Below, piece after piece: positions 25,809 through 33,286 of a stretch of 64,000 bases of DNA. Made by a program: the position numbers and the translations under genes. Source of the stretch: Phosphitispora fastidiosa. GTDB taxonomy: Bacteria; Bacillota; Thermincolia; Thermincolales; UBA2595. Where the stretch lies: assembly GCF_019008365.1 (NCBI RefSeq), contig NZ_JAHHUL010000001.1, forward strand, positions 372,001 through 436,000, read 5' to 3'. Position 1 is the first letter of the stretch, and every line of letters starts with the position of its first letter. The notes beneath the pieces are model-generated. The model saw only the letters and a program-made list of their open reading frames with translations, did no database searches and was not told the DNA's origin.

Positions 25809-26549
25809 TTATCTGAGTTCTAATGCAGCCAATCCGGCAGCACCGTAAAGCGGCGCTTCCTCGCCCAACTCCGCCGGCAGGATATCCGGCATATTCTTTC
25901 CTGCGTGCCTGTGCCAGGACAGGTTTACTGTTTTCCAATAGCTCTCATTCTCAGTTCCTGGTAAACCGTGAAAGACAATCACGCCGGCGCTGATTTCCCC
26001 GGAAAGTCTCCGCAGCTCCGGAAAAAGTTTCCTGTCCCACTCCTTAACTGTCCCGTAATCCCCGGCATCGCCCGTGAATACTTTGATTTCGTCTCGCAGC
26101 AGCCTGCCGTCTTTAATAATTCGTACCTCAACACAGTCCCCGAAATAGACCGTAATTGTATTTTTCTGTCCCCATCCGGCACCCTCTTTCAATTCTGCCA
26201 GGGCAATCACATTAAGAAGGTCGTCTACAAAAACCGGTTTGTCCAGTAAACGCTGCGCCATCGCGGTAATAGGCACGTTTTCCCATTTCATTTCAGGCGC
26301 GGTTGTGATCACACCGTTTTTAAAATCAACCTGGCCGTCGATTGCAATACCTATCCCGGCAACATTTTCATATTTCGAGCCACGATAATCAACGAGGTAC
26401 TTAACACCTGCAGACAACCTTTCCACAACAAGGTTAGGTTCATGAATATCCAAATTCTCTTCCCGGAAATGCAGGTAATGGCCCCGCAAATCAAACATCC
26501 CTACCTTTACGGAATTAGCTTTAATATGAACACCCATTGTATATCTCAT
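25809..26549 (-). CDS. Degenerate ROK-family protein (no HTH)
   Basis: A 246-residue protein resembling the sugar-kinase-like half of ROK proteins: MGVHIKANSVKVGMFDLRG at the N-terminus, GIGIAIDGQVD, and LYGAAGLAALEL at the C-terminus. It lacks the DNA-binding domain of ROK repressors, the usual phosphate-binding DxGxT sequence is altered, and the zinc motif of ROK proteins is not seen. It is likely not an active kinase; ligand sensing is possible. It is divergent from the RdhA-like gene and ends against the pst Pho box. Confidence 0.68.
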   Translation of the reverse strand: MRYTMGVHIKANSVKVGMFDLRGHYLHFREENLDIHEPNLVVERLSAGVKYLVDYRGSKYENVAGIGIAIDGQVDFKNGVITTAPEMKWENVPITAMAQRLLDKPVFVDDLLNVIALAELKEGAGWGQKNTITVYFGDCVEVRIIKDGRLLRDEIKVFTGDAGDYGTVKEWDRKLFPELRRLSGEISAGVIVFHGLPGTENESYWKTVNLSWHRHAGKNMPDILPAELGEEAPLYGAAGLAALELR

Positions 26550-26747
26550 ACCATTCCCACTCCTTCTTTATGATTAGCTGTCGAGACATATCTAATACTG
26601 TTTGTTTATATTACCATTTTCTCGCGATTTTTTGAATCGTAAAATTATTTCTGTTTCGGGAAGGAATCTTTTTGAAAAAATAGAATCTCTGATATTATTT
26701 CAAAAGCAGCACTGAATTCAAATAATCTTAAAAGGAGCGGCTAATAA

Positions 26748-27698
26748 ATGAACAAAAAACAATTCTTGGGCAGTACCGAAATAGTCGGCCGCCAGGAACG
26801 TTTTGACCAGCGCAATGTAGCCTTTACCCGGCTGGGTATGGGGCTGCTTGGCGAAGATGTCAAAGACTGCTGGATGAGCGAATCTCCCGATCCCTTCTGG
26901 CGTATGCTCTACGCCTATACCAGAAAAGAAAACAGTATTGTCTGGCACCTCCGCCGAGCCGTCAACGGTCCGGTTAAGCCGGAGCGGGTAAAACTGGACA
27001 GCCCTGGCGAAACCAGCACAAAGATTAAGAGAGCAGCTAAATTCTTCGGGGCCTCTCTGGTTGGCATCACTCTTCTGGACCAGGCTTATGTATATACCCA
27101 CCGCGGTCGGAACACCGACCTGGAAGATGGAACCTTCGGAGAAGAAATTGTAAACAATCATAAGTATGCCATTGTAGTGGGCTATGTAATGGATTATGAC
27201 CACATAGAAAAATCCAATAGTTATGAATCTGATGCAGAAACCGGAAGGGCGTATGTAGAAGCAGCCAAAATAGCAGTTATGCTGGCGGAGTTTATCCGTG
27301 AGCTGGGATACCCGGCCCTGGCACATCACTTCAGGCAGGAAGAAGTGCTGCACGCCCCCCTGGCGGTCGCTGCCGGCCTGGGAGAACTGGGCCGCAACGG
27401 TTATGTCATCTCCCCTGATTATGGCCCCCGGTTCAGGACAGGTGTGGTAACCACCGACCTGCCTATGGAAATTGACAAACCCACTAACAACCATATTCAG
27501 GACTTTTGTAATTACTGTGCTATCTGTTCCCAGCTATGTCCGGCTGATGCCATTCCAGACGGCGAAAAAACCGTTGTCCGCGGGGTCAGTAAATGGCCGC
27601 TAAATGCCGATGCCTGTATAAAGTACTGGGCCGCTGATCCGGACAACAACCTGGCCTGTGCCCTTTGTATGAAGTACTGCCCCTACAATACCCGGTAA
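26748..27698 (+). CDS. Reductive-dehalogenase-like corrinoid/Fe-S protein, cytoplasmic, short
   Basis: A 316-residue protein. The middle shows RdhA-family features: AAKFFGASLVGITLLD, the Tyr-containing YVYTH, ELGYPALAHHF and AGLGELGRNGYVISPDYGPRFR with TDLPMEIDKP. The end has two cluster motifs, C-x2-C-x2-C-x3-CP and C...C-x2-C-x3-CP. In RdhA enzymes a cobamide and two Fe-S clusters reduce organohalides. This copy has no Tat signal, no rdhB anchor gene nearby, and stops right after the second cluster, so it is a short soluble member. QueG is a distant alternative, but its typical sequences are not seen. The substrate is unknown. The start follows AAAAGGAGCGG. Confidence 0.82.
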   Translation: MNKKQFLGSTEIVGRQERFDQRNVAFTRLGMGLLGEDVKDCWMSESPDPFWRMLYAYTRKENSIVWHLRRAVNGPVKPERVKLDSPGETSTKIKRAAKFFGASLVGITLLDQAYVYTHRGRNTDLEDGTFGEEIVNNHKYAIVVGYVMDYDHIEKSNSYESDAETGRAYVEAAKIAVMLAEFIRELGYPALAHHFRQEEVLHAPLAVAAGLGELGRNGYVISPDYGPRFRTGVVTTDLPMEIDKPTNNHIQDFCNYCAICSQLCPADAIPDGEKTVVRGVSKWPLNADACIKYWAADPDNNLACALCMKYCPYNTR

Positions 27699-27769
27699 CA
27701 GGGTATTCGCGGTTAAAAAAATGGGGACAAAGGAGTAGTCCATAAAGGCTATATTTGACCATGAAAATA

Positions 27770-27890
27770 AGGGATGGCAGATATGTTCCGGAACGACGAG
27801 TCTGATGTCCGCTTGTCGGCGCCCCGCGCAAGCGGGAGCCGGTAACAAGCTGAATCGTAGCCGTCGTGGAGGAATATATCTGCCATCCCT
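27770..27890 (+). repeat. Structured intergenic element, copy B
   Basis: Perfect 15-bp arms (27770-27784 and 27876-27890). After the 5' arm comes GTTCCGGA, then a stem strand ACGACG (27793-27798), AGTCTG, an inner hairpin CCGCTTG/CAAGCGG (27809-27815/27829-27835), GTAGC, the partner strand CGTCGT (27862-27867) and GGAGGAAT. The order matches the reverse strand of 54560-54678, with different but compensated stems. It lies downstream of the RdhA-like gene in the same direction, in a 246-base spacer with no other feature. Confidence 0.8.
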
Positions 27891-27944
27891 GTACTTTTAT
27901 GATTCAAAGATAATAGCCACGGTTATGGGCTACCTCCATTGTCG

Positions 27945-28412
27945 CTATTTTGTAAATCTGTCTGCCACCTTGGTAGCTCCATACGAAAAGGGCTTCACCT
28001 TGGCGGCAAATCCGCTCAGGTTAATCATCTGGACTACCTGCTGGATCAGGTCTCTTGTCCGTCCTTTTTCGCCAATATCAACATGAATCTCAATTGTCAC
28101 TTCAGGAAGCATACTTGATAGGTATTGGATAATATGCCCCGCCATTTCAAGACTCCTGGAAGCCTCTTCAAATATCCTGTGTCTCAAGGTGAAAGGGGTT
28201 TTATCATAAGTACGGCGGTAATAAAACCGAGCCCCTTTTCCTTCCCGGTGGACGATAATTGCCGTCACAAAACAAGTCGCCTTTCCAGGTTGGGAATCAG
28301 TGCCAATTATCAGGCGAAACCTATCTCTGGGATGCTGACTGACAAATTTACCTATATCATCACACATCTCTCCGATTTCCAGCTTTCCTCTCGTGGGACT
28401 GATAAAATGCAT
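27945..28412 (-). CDS. DUF458 (YkuK-like) RNase H-fold protein
   Basis: A 155-residue protein with an N-terminal region leading to LIIGTDSQ (first Asp of the RNase H-like fold), then FVTAIIVHREGKGARFYYRR and IEIHVDIGEKGRTRDLI. This fits the DUF458/YkuK family of Firmicutes, thought to be RNase H-like and linked to sporulating bacteria. Biochemical role not established. Convergent with the RdhA-like gene. Confidence 0.8.
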   Translation of the reverse strand: MHFISPTRGKLEIGEMCDDIGKFVSQHPRDRFRLIIGTDSQPGKATCFVTAIIVHREGKGARFYYRRTYDKTPFTLRHRIFEEASRSLEMAGHIIQYLSSMLPEVTIEIHVDIGEKGRTRDLIQQVVQMINLSGFAAKVKPFSYGATKVADRFTK

Positions 28413-28613
28413 AAATTATACACCTCTGTTACTATTATATCAGATGTCTTAAAATACATACACCCGCAAAATTATTACAATATTTTTACCCGAAATATTG
28501 AAAAATTTGCGTTGTTTGCAAGCTTCTTTACTTTTTATTTGAGTTGTAATATGATAGAAAAGATAGAATTTCGGGGAATTAATACATAAAGAAATTGAAC
28601 ACGGAGGCCTGGA

Positions 28614-29789
28614 ATGTCGGGTATTAAAAACAAGCATGTTATCTGCATATCTTCAGTTGACTGGGACCCTATCTGGACCCGAAAGCAACAGGTAATGTCC
28701 CGGCTGCCGGAATCAAACACCATTCTCTATGTAGAACCGCCGATTACACTACTTTCCCCGTTCAAGGACCATGGTATGTGGAAAAAATGGCGGATGTGGT
28801 TTCAGGGCTTGCGCCGGCTCAATAATAATATATTCCTGTATTCCCCGCCTGTAGTACTGCCCTTTGGCAACAAATTCCGTCTGATTAACCGGTTAAACCA
28901 GTGGTGGATTTCACTTTTCCTGAAAAAGGCGATAAAATCCCTTAACTTTAGGAATCCGGTTTTATGGACATATATGCCAAACACAGCTGACCTGCTTAAC
29001 AGCATCGGAGACTATGATATGCTTATATATGACTGTGTTGATGAACACTCAGAATATACCGGAATTATTAACAAGGCCACGATGACAGATATGGAAAAAG
29101 ACCTGATGGCCCTTTGTGATATTGTTTTTGTAACTGCCAAAGGCCTCTATGAGGCCAAAAAAAACCTGGCTGAAACAATTTATTTTCTCCCCAATGCGGC
29201 AAATGTAGAACACTTCATGAAGGCCCAGGATCCGGATACAGCAGTTCCTGAAGAAATGGCAGCAGTCCCCGGTCCTGTTATCGGTTTTGTCGGGGTCATT
29301 CAGGACTGGATTGACCTTGATTTGGTCAAGGATGCAGCTGCAGCCCATCCCGAATGGTCTTTTGTTATGATTGGCCCGGTAGGCCCCGGAATAGACGTAT
29401 CAGCCCTAAAAGCTATGCCCAACGTGTATTTCCTGGGCCGCAAGGATGTCGGCGACCTTCCCCGCTATATAAAGGGGTTTGACGTCTGTATCAACCCTTT
29501 TAAAATCAATGAACTGACCGACAAAGTCAGCCCGTTGAAGTTTTATGAATACCTTGCTTCCGGAAAACCGATTGTATCTGTCGCGATGCCGGGAGTATCA
29601 GATTTTGCCGATGTTGTTGAAATTGCCGGCAGTTCTGATGAATTTATCCGCGGAATTGAACAAGCCCTGTCTCAGGAAACTCCTGAAAAACTCGAAAAAC
29701 GCCTGGAAAGAGCAAGGGAGAATTCGTGGGAAAGCCGGGTTGAATTTATGACTGAGAAAATAATGGAAAAATATAAACATAAAAGTTAA
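28614..29789 (+). CDS. Glycosyltransferase, GT4-like
   Basis: A 391-residue glycosyltransferase with two Rossmann-like halves. The C-terminal half has GFVGVIQDWIDLDLV, VYFLGRKDVGDLPRYI, INPFKINELTDKVSPLKFYEYLASGKPIV, the donor-binding region of GT4 enzymes (Glu in KFYEYL). It probably adds a sugar to a surface polysaccharide or lipid carrier. It is 25 bases upstream of a UDP-sugar dehydrogenase gene, with which it likely forms an operon. The ATG at 28614 follows CGGAGG. Confidence 0.85.
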   Translation: MSGIKNKHVICISSVDWDPIWTRKQQVMSRLPESNTILYVEPPITLLSPFKDHGMWKKWRMWFQGLRRLNNNIFLYSPPVVLPFGNKFRLINRLNQWWISLFLKKAIKSLNFRNPVLWTYMPNTADLLNSIGDYDMLIYDCVDEHSEYTGIINKATMTDMEKDLMALCDIVFVTAKGLYEAKKNLAETIYFLPNAANVEHFMKAQDPDTAVPEEMAAVPGPVIGFVGVIQDWIDLDLVKDAAAAHPEWSFVMIGPVGPGIDVSALKAMPNVYFLGRKDVGDLPRYIKGFDVCINPFKINELTDKVSPLKFYEYLASGKPIVSVAMPGVSDFADVVEIAGSSDEFIRGIEQALSQETPEKLEKRLERARENSWESRVEFMTEKIMEKYKHKS

Positions 29790-29814
29790 AACATGATCAA
29801 AGGAGGAAACGATA

Positions 29815-31134
29815 GTGTCTAACAAGCATCTGGACCCAGCAGGGGTTAAAGTAGCTATTTTTGGTCTTGGGTTTGTGGGTCTTCCCCTTGCCCTGAGTTA
29901 CGCATTGCGTGGCTGCAGTGTTACCGGTGTGGATGTTGACTCTCACCTGGTGGAACAATTAAACAGTGGGATTACACATCACCTGGAAAAATATCAGGAG
30001 ACTCCTATTCAGCAGATTCTAAAAGAGCAGCTAAGCTCAGGAAAGTTCAGGGCTACCACCGATTCCGCAGAAGCGCTGGCAAACTGCAGTTTCTTCGTAA
30101 TGACAGTCGGTATACCTGTTGTAAATAATGAACATGATTTCAGCCATATCGAATCATGCTCACGGACCATAGCTTCAGGGCTCAAGAAAGGCGATCTGGT
30201 GCTTGTCAGAAGCACTCTCGTGCCGGGAATGACCCGGAATTTCGTGAGACCTATTCTTGAGGAATCAGGGCTTAAAGCCGGGGAAGACTTCTACCTGGCA
30301 TATTCCTCAGAACGTATCGCCGAAGGAAAGGCCTTTGATGAGTTTGAAAACATGCCTACCCTTGTCAGCGGATTTAACGATGCCAGCCGCGAAAAGGCCC
30401 GTCAACTTATGGGCATTGTTACCAAAGCTGAACTTCATCTTGCCAGTTCAATCGAAGCGGTAGAATCAGCCAAAGTAATGGAAAACATCTCCCGCGATGT
30501 AAACATAGCCATGGTCAATGAGTTTGCCCGTTTTTGTGAGGGAATTGAGATTGATATTTTCGAGGTCATCAAACTGGCAAATACACATAAAAGGGTTAAG
30601 CTTCTCATGCCTGGCCCAGGTGTTGGTGGGTACTGTATCCCCAACGCCCTGCACTACCTTACCCCAAAAGCTGATGAACTGGGTGTGCCTCTTAAACTAC
30701 TGCGCACTGCCAGGAAAATAAATGAAGATGTGCCTGCCTTTGTGGTCAGTATGGTGACCAAACACCTGCCAGTTGCTCCCAGAGATGCCAAGGTTGCTGT
30801 GCTGGGATTGGCCATGAAGGATTACTCCAGTGATGACAGGCTGAGTCCGGCCCTGGAAGTTATTAAACTCCTGGAAATGTCTGGAATCAAAGTGGCCGCA
30901 TTTGACCCGGCTGTTCCCACCGAACACAGCTTTAAGGTAAATTCCTTAGAAGAAGCTGTTCAAGACGCTAATGCCATTCTGGTATTGGCAAAACAAAACG
31001 GCATCGGTTATTCAAATTACCGGCTGTTTAAGAGCTTGATGAGCCAGGCAGGCGCACCGGTGATTGTTGACACTAAAAACCTTTACAACAGAACCGAGGT
31101 CGAAGAACAAGGCTTCATATTTAACTCAATATAA
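29815..31134 (+). CDS. UDP-N-acetyl-D-mannosamine/UDP-sugar 6-dehydrogenase family
   Basis: A 439-residue nucleotide-sugar dehydrogenase. NAD-binding FGLGFVGLPLAL is at the N-terminus; the catalytic Cys is in GPGVGGYCIPNA. It oxidises a UDP-hexosamine or UDP-hexose at C6 to the uronate. The pattern is closest to WecC/TviB-type enzymes; the exact substrate cannot be read from sequence. It starts with GTG after GGAGG and is followed by a strong terminator. Confidence 0.88.
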   Translation: MSNKHLDPAGVKVAIFGLGFVGLPLALSYALRGCSVTGVDVDSHLVEQLNSGITHHLEKYQETPIQQILKEQLSSGKFRATTDSAEALANCSFFVMTVGIPVVNNEHDFSHIESCSRTIASGLKKGDLVLVRSTLVPGMTRNFVRPILEESGLKAGEDFYLAYSSERIAEGKAFDEFENMPTLVSGFNDASREKARQLMGIVTKAELHLASSIEAVESAKVMENISRDVNIAMVNEFARFCEGIEIDIFEVIKLANTHKRVKLLMPGPGVGGYCIPNALHYLTPKADELGVPLKLLRTARKINEDVPAFVVSMVTKHLPVAPRDAKVAVLGLAMKDYSSDDRLSPALEVIKLLEMSGIKVAAFDPAVPTEHSFKVNSLEEAVQDANAILVLAKQNGIGYSNYRLFKSLMSQAGAPVIVDTKNLYNRTEVEEQGFIFNSI

Positions 31135-31148
31135 GTTTAAAATTCCCT

Positions 31149-31186
31149 CAATGTCCAAGGCTTTCACGCCTTGGACATTTTGTTTG
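31149..31186 (+). terminator. Terminator of the glycosyltransferase operon
   Basis: AATGTCCAAGGC and GCCTTGGACATT form a perfect 12-bp stem with a six-base loop, followed by TTGTTTGTTT. Confidence 0.88.
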
Positions 31187-31318
31187 TTTCTGGATCAAAC
31201 TCACCTTTCACAAAAAAATATTGTATACAATTTCTCTGTCTGCATAATATACATCATTTTGGATATTTTAATCTCGTGATTATTTTTTCTGCAATTCATT
31301 ATGTTTAGGGGGGTAAAA

Positions 31319-32308
31319 GTGAGAAAACGGGAATTATATGAAAATATGGGCATTGGAATAGATATGGCCCTGGAAGCTCACGATATAGTAAGGGGAGACA
31401 CCGGTCAGGAAGTGCCGGGAGTCGTGATGGACAAAAAAACTTATGACAATGCCGAGGTTTCCATTATACGCATCATGGATAACTCTGCAGAAGCTATGAT
31501 GGGTAAACCGGTCGGTACATATATAACGATTGATGCCCCGGAAATCAGACAAAATAATAAGCAGGTGCACAACGAAATTGCCGAAGTTCTGGCAGAACAG
31601 CTAGGCTCAATGCTTAAGCTTGGTCCTGATGACAGTGTCCTATTGGTTGGACTGGGCAACTGGAATGCTACACCGGATGCCCTGGGTCCGCGGGTAATCA
31701 ACTATACCCTGGTAACCAGGCATCTAAAAAAATATGCTCCACAGGATTTAAGCGGCGGTCTCCGTTCCGTCAGCGCATTGGCTCCGGGAGTCCTTGGGAT
31801 TACCGGGATTGAGACAGCTGAAATAATCAGGGGGGTTGTAGAAAAAACCCGGCCAAACCTGATAATTGCCATTGATGCCCTGGCAGCCCAGAATACGGAG
31901 CGGATTGCAACTTCCATCCAGCTTGCAGATACCGGGATAGCCCCCGGTTCCGGCATCGGTAACCAGAGAATGGGAATTAACCGGGAAACAATGGGAGTAC
32001 CTGTTATTGCCATTGGAGTACCTACCGTGGTAAATGCCGCCGTAATTGCCCAGGGCACCCTGGACAGCTTTCTGAAGCAGATGGCGAATAACCCTGCTGC
32101 TATCGGGCAGAATACAGGTTCTTTTAATCCTATCATTTTGGAGAATATAGTTAAGGAAGTGCTGGGACCATATAAGACAAACCTGATGGTTACACCCAAA
32201 GAAATCGATGAACTTATTGAAGCAATAGGTAAAATTATTTCCGGAGGAATCTCAATTGCTCTACATCCATCAATTGATCCTGAAGAGTTTCACATGTATC
32301 TTCACTAA
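31319..32308 (+). CDS. gpr: Germination protease GPR
   Basis: A 329-residue protease that degrades SASPs when spores germinate. It starts at the GTG at 31319 after AGGGGGG; an in-frame ATG six codons upstream would place that site inside the gene. The N-terminal pro-region, GLGNWNATPDALGP, GLRSVSALAPGVLGITGIET and DALAAQNTERI with the conserved Asp are typical of GPR. It faces two SASP genes, its substrates, across a shared terminator. Confidence 0.95.
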   Translation: MRKRELYENMGIGIDMALEAHDIVRGDTGQEVPGVVMDKKTYDNAEVSIIRIMDNSAEAMMGKPVGTYITIDAPEIRQNNKQVHNEIAEVLAEQLGSMLKLGPDDSVLLVGLGNWNATPDALGPRVINYTLVTRHLKKYAPQDLSGGLRSVSALAPGVLGITGIETAEIIRGVVEKTRPNLIIAIDALAAQNTERIATSIQLADTGIAPGSGIGNQRMGINRETMGVPVIAIGVPTVVNAAVIAQGTLDSFLKQMANNPAAIGQNTGSFNPIILENIVKEVLGPYKTNLMVTPKEIDELIEAIGKIISGGISIALHPSIDPEEFHMYLH

Positions 32309-32318
32309 GAAACTAAAA

Positions 32319-32348
32319 GGTAAGCAGGCCTTTTAAGACCTGCTTACC
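32319..32348. terminator. Shared terminator between gpr and the SASP gene
   Basis: GGTAAGCAGG and CCTGCTTACC form a perfect 10-bp stem between the convergent genes. T-runs are weak on both sides, so strength is uncertain. Confidence 0.65.
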
Positions 32349-32356
32349 AATCTATA

Positions 32357-32587
32357 TTAGAACTGGGGTTTTTGTTGTCCGGCCAGAGATTGCTCATAAG
32401 CCTCAATCATTCTTTTAACCATATGACCGCCAACGGCGCCGCAATCTCTGGACGAAATATGGCCCCAGTAACCACCCTGAATCTGATTGGTTATGCCAAC
32501 TTCATTAGCCATTTCATACTTGAAGTTGTACATTGCCTGAGAAGCTTCAGGGATAACTAAACCATTCCTTTTTTGACCAGTACCCAT
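32357..32587 (-). CDS. Alpha/beta-type small acid-soluble spore protein
   Basis: A 76-residue SASP. The GPR cleavage region KYEMANEVGI and the DNA-binding GGYWGHISSRDCGAVGGHMVKRMI are intact. SASPs coat spore DNA and protect it from UV, and feed the germinating cell. It is a close paralogue of the gene at 32647. The start follows GGGGGG at a long 11-base spacing. Confidence 0.96.
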   Translation of the reverse strand: MGTGQKRNGLVIPEASQAMYNFKYEMANEVGITNQIQGGYWGHISSRDCGAVGGHMVKRMIEAYEQSLAGQQKPQF

Positions 32588-32646
32588 CTAGTGAAAATCC
32601 CCCCTTCCATTTTGTCTTCGTTATCTGGATTCACTGTGGGGGTTGA

Positions 32647-32865
32647 TTAAGCCTTCCCTGCCAGTGACTGTTCATAAGCCTCAATCATCCTTTTAACCAT
32701 GTGACCACCGACAGCGCCACAATCTCTTGAAGAGATTTGTCCCCAGTAGCCACCCTGAATCTGGTTGGAAACACCAACTTCATTAGCCATTTCATACTTG
32801 AACTGGTACATTGCCTGTTGAGCTTGAGGTACAACCAGTTTGTTGCTTTTTTGACCACTACCCAT
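32647..32865 (-). CDS. Alpha/beta-type small acid-soluble spore protein
   Basis: A 72-residue SASP nearly identical to the next copy in the core (KYEMANEVGV, GQISSRDCGAVGGHMVKRMI). The tandem arrangement suggests duplication. AGGAGGTG precedes the ATG, and a sigma-G-like promoter lies at 32898-32927. Confidence 0.96.
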   Translation of the reverse strand: MGSGQKSNKLVVPQAQQAMYQFKYEMANEVGVSNQIQGGYWGQISSRDCGAVGGHMVKRMIEAYEQSLAGKA

Positions 32866-32897
32866 GCTTTTTCACCTCCTCTCTTTGATGCTAGTTA

Positions 32898-32927
32898 TAG
32901 TATAGGCTCCCATTAAGAGCGTTATAC
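32898..32927 (-). promoter_or_regulatory. Sigma-G-like promoter of the SASP gene
   Basis: On the minus strand GTATA (32923-32927), 18-base spacer, TATACTA (32898-32904). The spacing and -35 match forespore sigma-G promoters; the -10 differs from CATNNTA at its first base. Confidence 0.6.
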
Positions 32928-32972
32928 TAGAAATGATTAACTGACAGTTCAGCATTAAGTTGCAGTAAAGAT

Positions 32973-33158
32973 TTACTTTGAATCAATTTCTTTTTCCTCA
33001 AAAACCTGATTGGTGAAGCCTTGGTCTGCGGCGAAGTTCTGGTCCAGTGATAATGGTTTAAAAAAGTTGCTGTTGGCAAATTCCAACTCCGCCTGATTCT
33101 TGAGATTATCTATCTTATTGTTCTGATTGAATTTATTGTTTTTATGCAGTTTTATCAC
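32973..33158 (-). CDS. Small Asn/Gln-rich hypothetical protein upstream of the SASPs
   Basis: A 61-residue (or slightly shorter) hydrophilic protein rich in Asn, Gln, Lys and Phe, with NKFNQNNKIDNLKNQAELEFANSN-like composition (only the style is meant). I do not recognise a family. The GTG at 33158 overlaps the GGGAGG site; a CTG at 33149 has better spacing, so the start is uncertain. A sigma-G-like sequence at 33170-33198 and its place before two SASP genes suggest a spore-interior protein, possibly a storage SASP. That is inference. Confidence 0.55.
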   Translation of the reverse strand: MIKLHKNNKFNQNNKIDNLKNQAELEFANSNFFKPLSLDQNFAADQGFTNQVFEEKEIDSK

Positions 33159-33169
33159 CTCCCATTAAG

Positions 33170-33198
33170 TATTATCGTCAGTATAATTTAATTAATAC
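33170..33198 (-). promoter_or_regulatory. Possible sigma-G/F promoter for the small Asn-rich gene
   Basis: On the minus strand GTATT (33194-33198), 17-base spacer, GATAATA (33170-33176). Each box differs from the sigma-G consensus by one base; it lies about 12 bases before the coding region's ribosome site. Confidence 0.4.
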
Positions 33199-33286
33199 TG
33201 TGTAATTCTTGGTTCATTTAACAACAAATTTTTTGGGGTTGATTAAATTTGATTCTTCCTAACGGGCATACTAAAATACGGAAAGG

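Noticed and set aside
26718-27494. 258-codon minus-strand frame opposite the RdhA-like gene
   Set aside because: The plus-strand frame has clear family motifs and a ribosome site; the antisense product has none.
27699-27770. Frameshifted continuation of the RdhA-like gene beyond its stop
   Set aside because: The other two frames soon stop and show no similarity to RdhA C-termini, so the short end appears natural.
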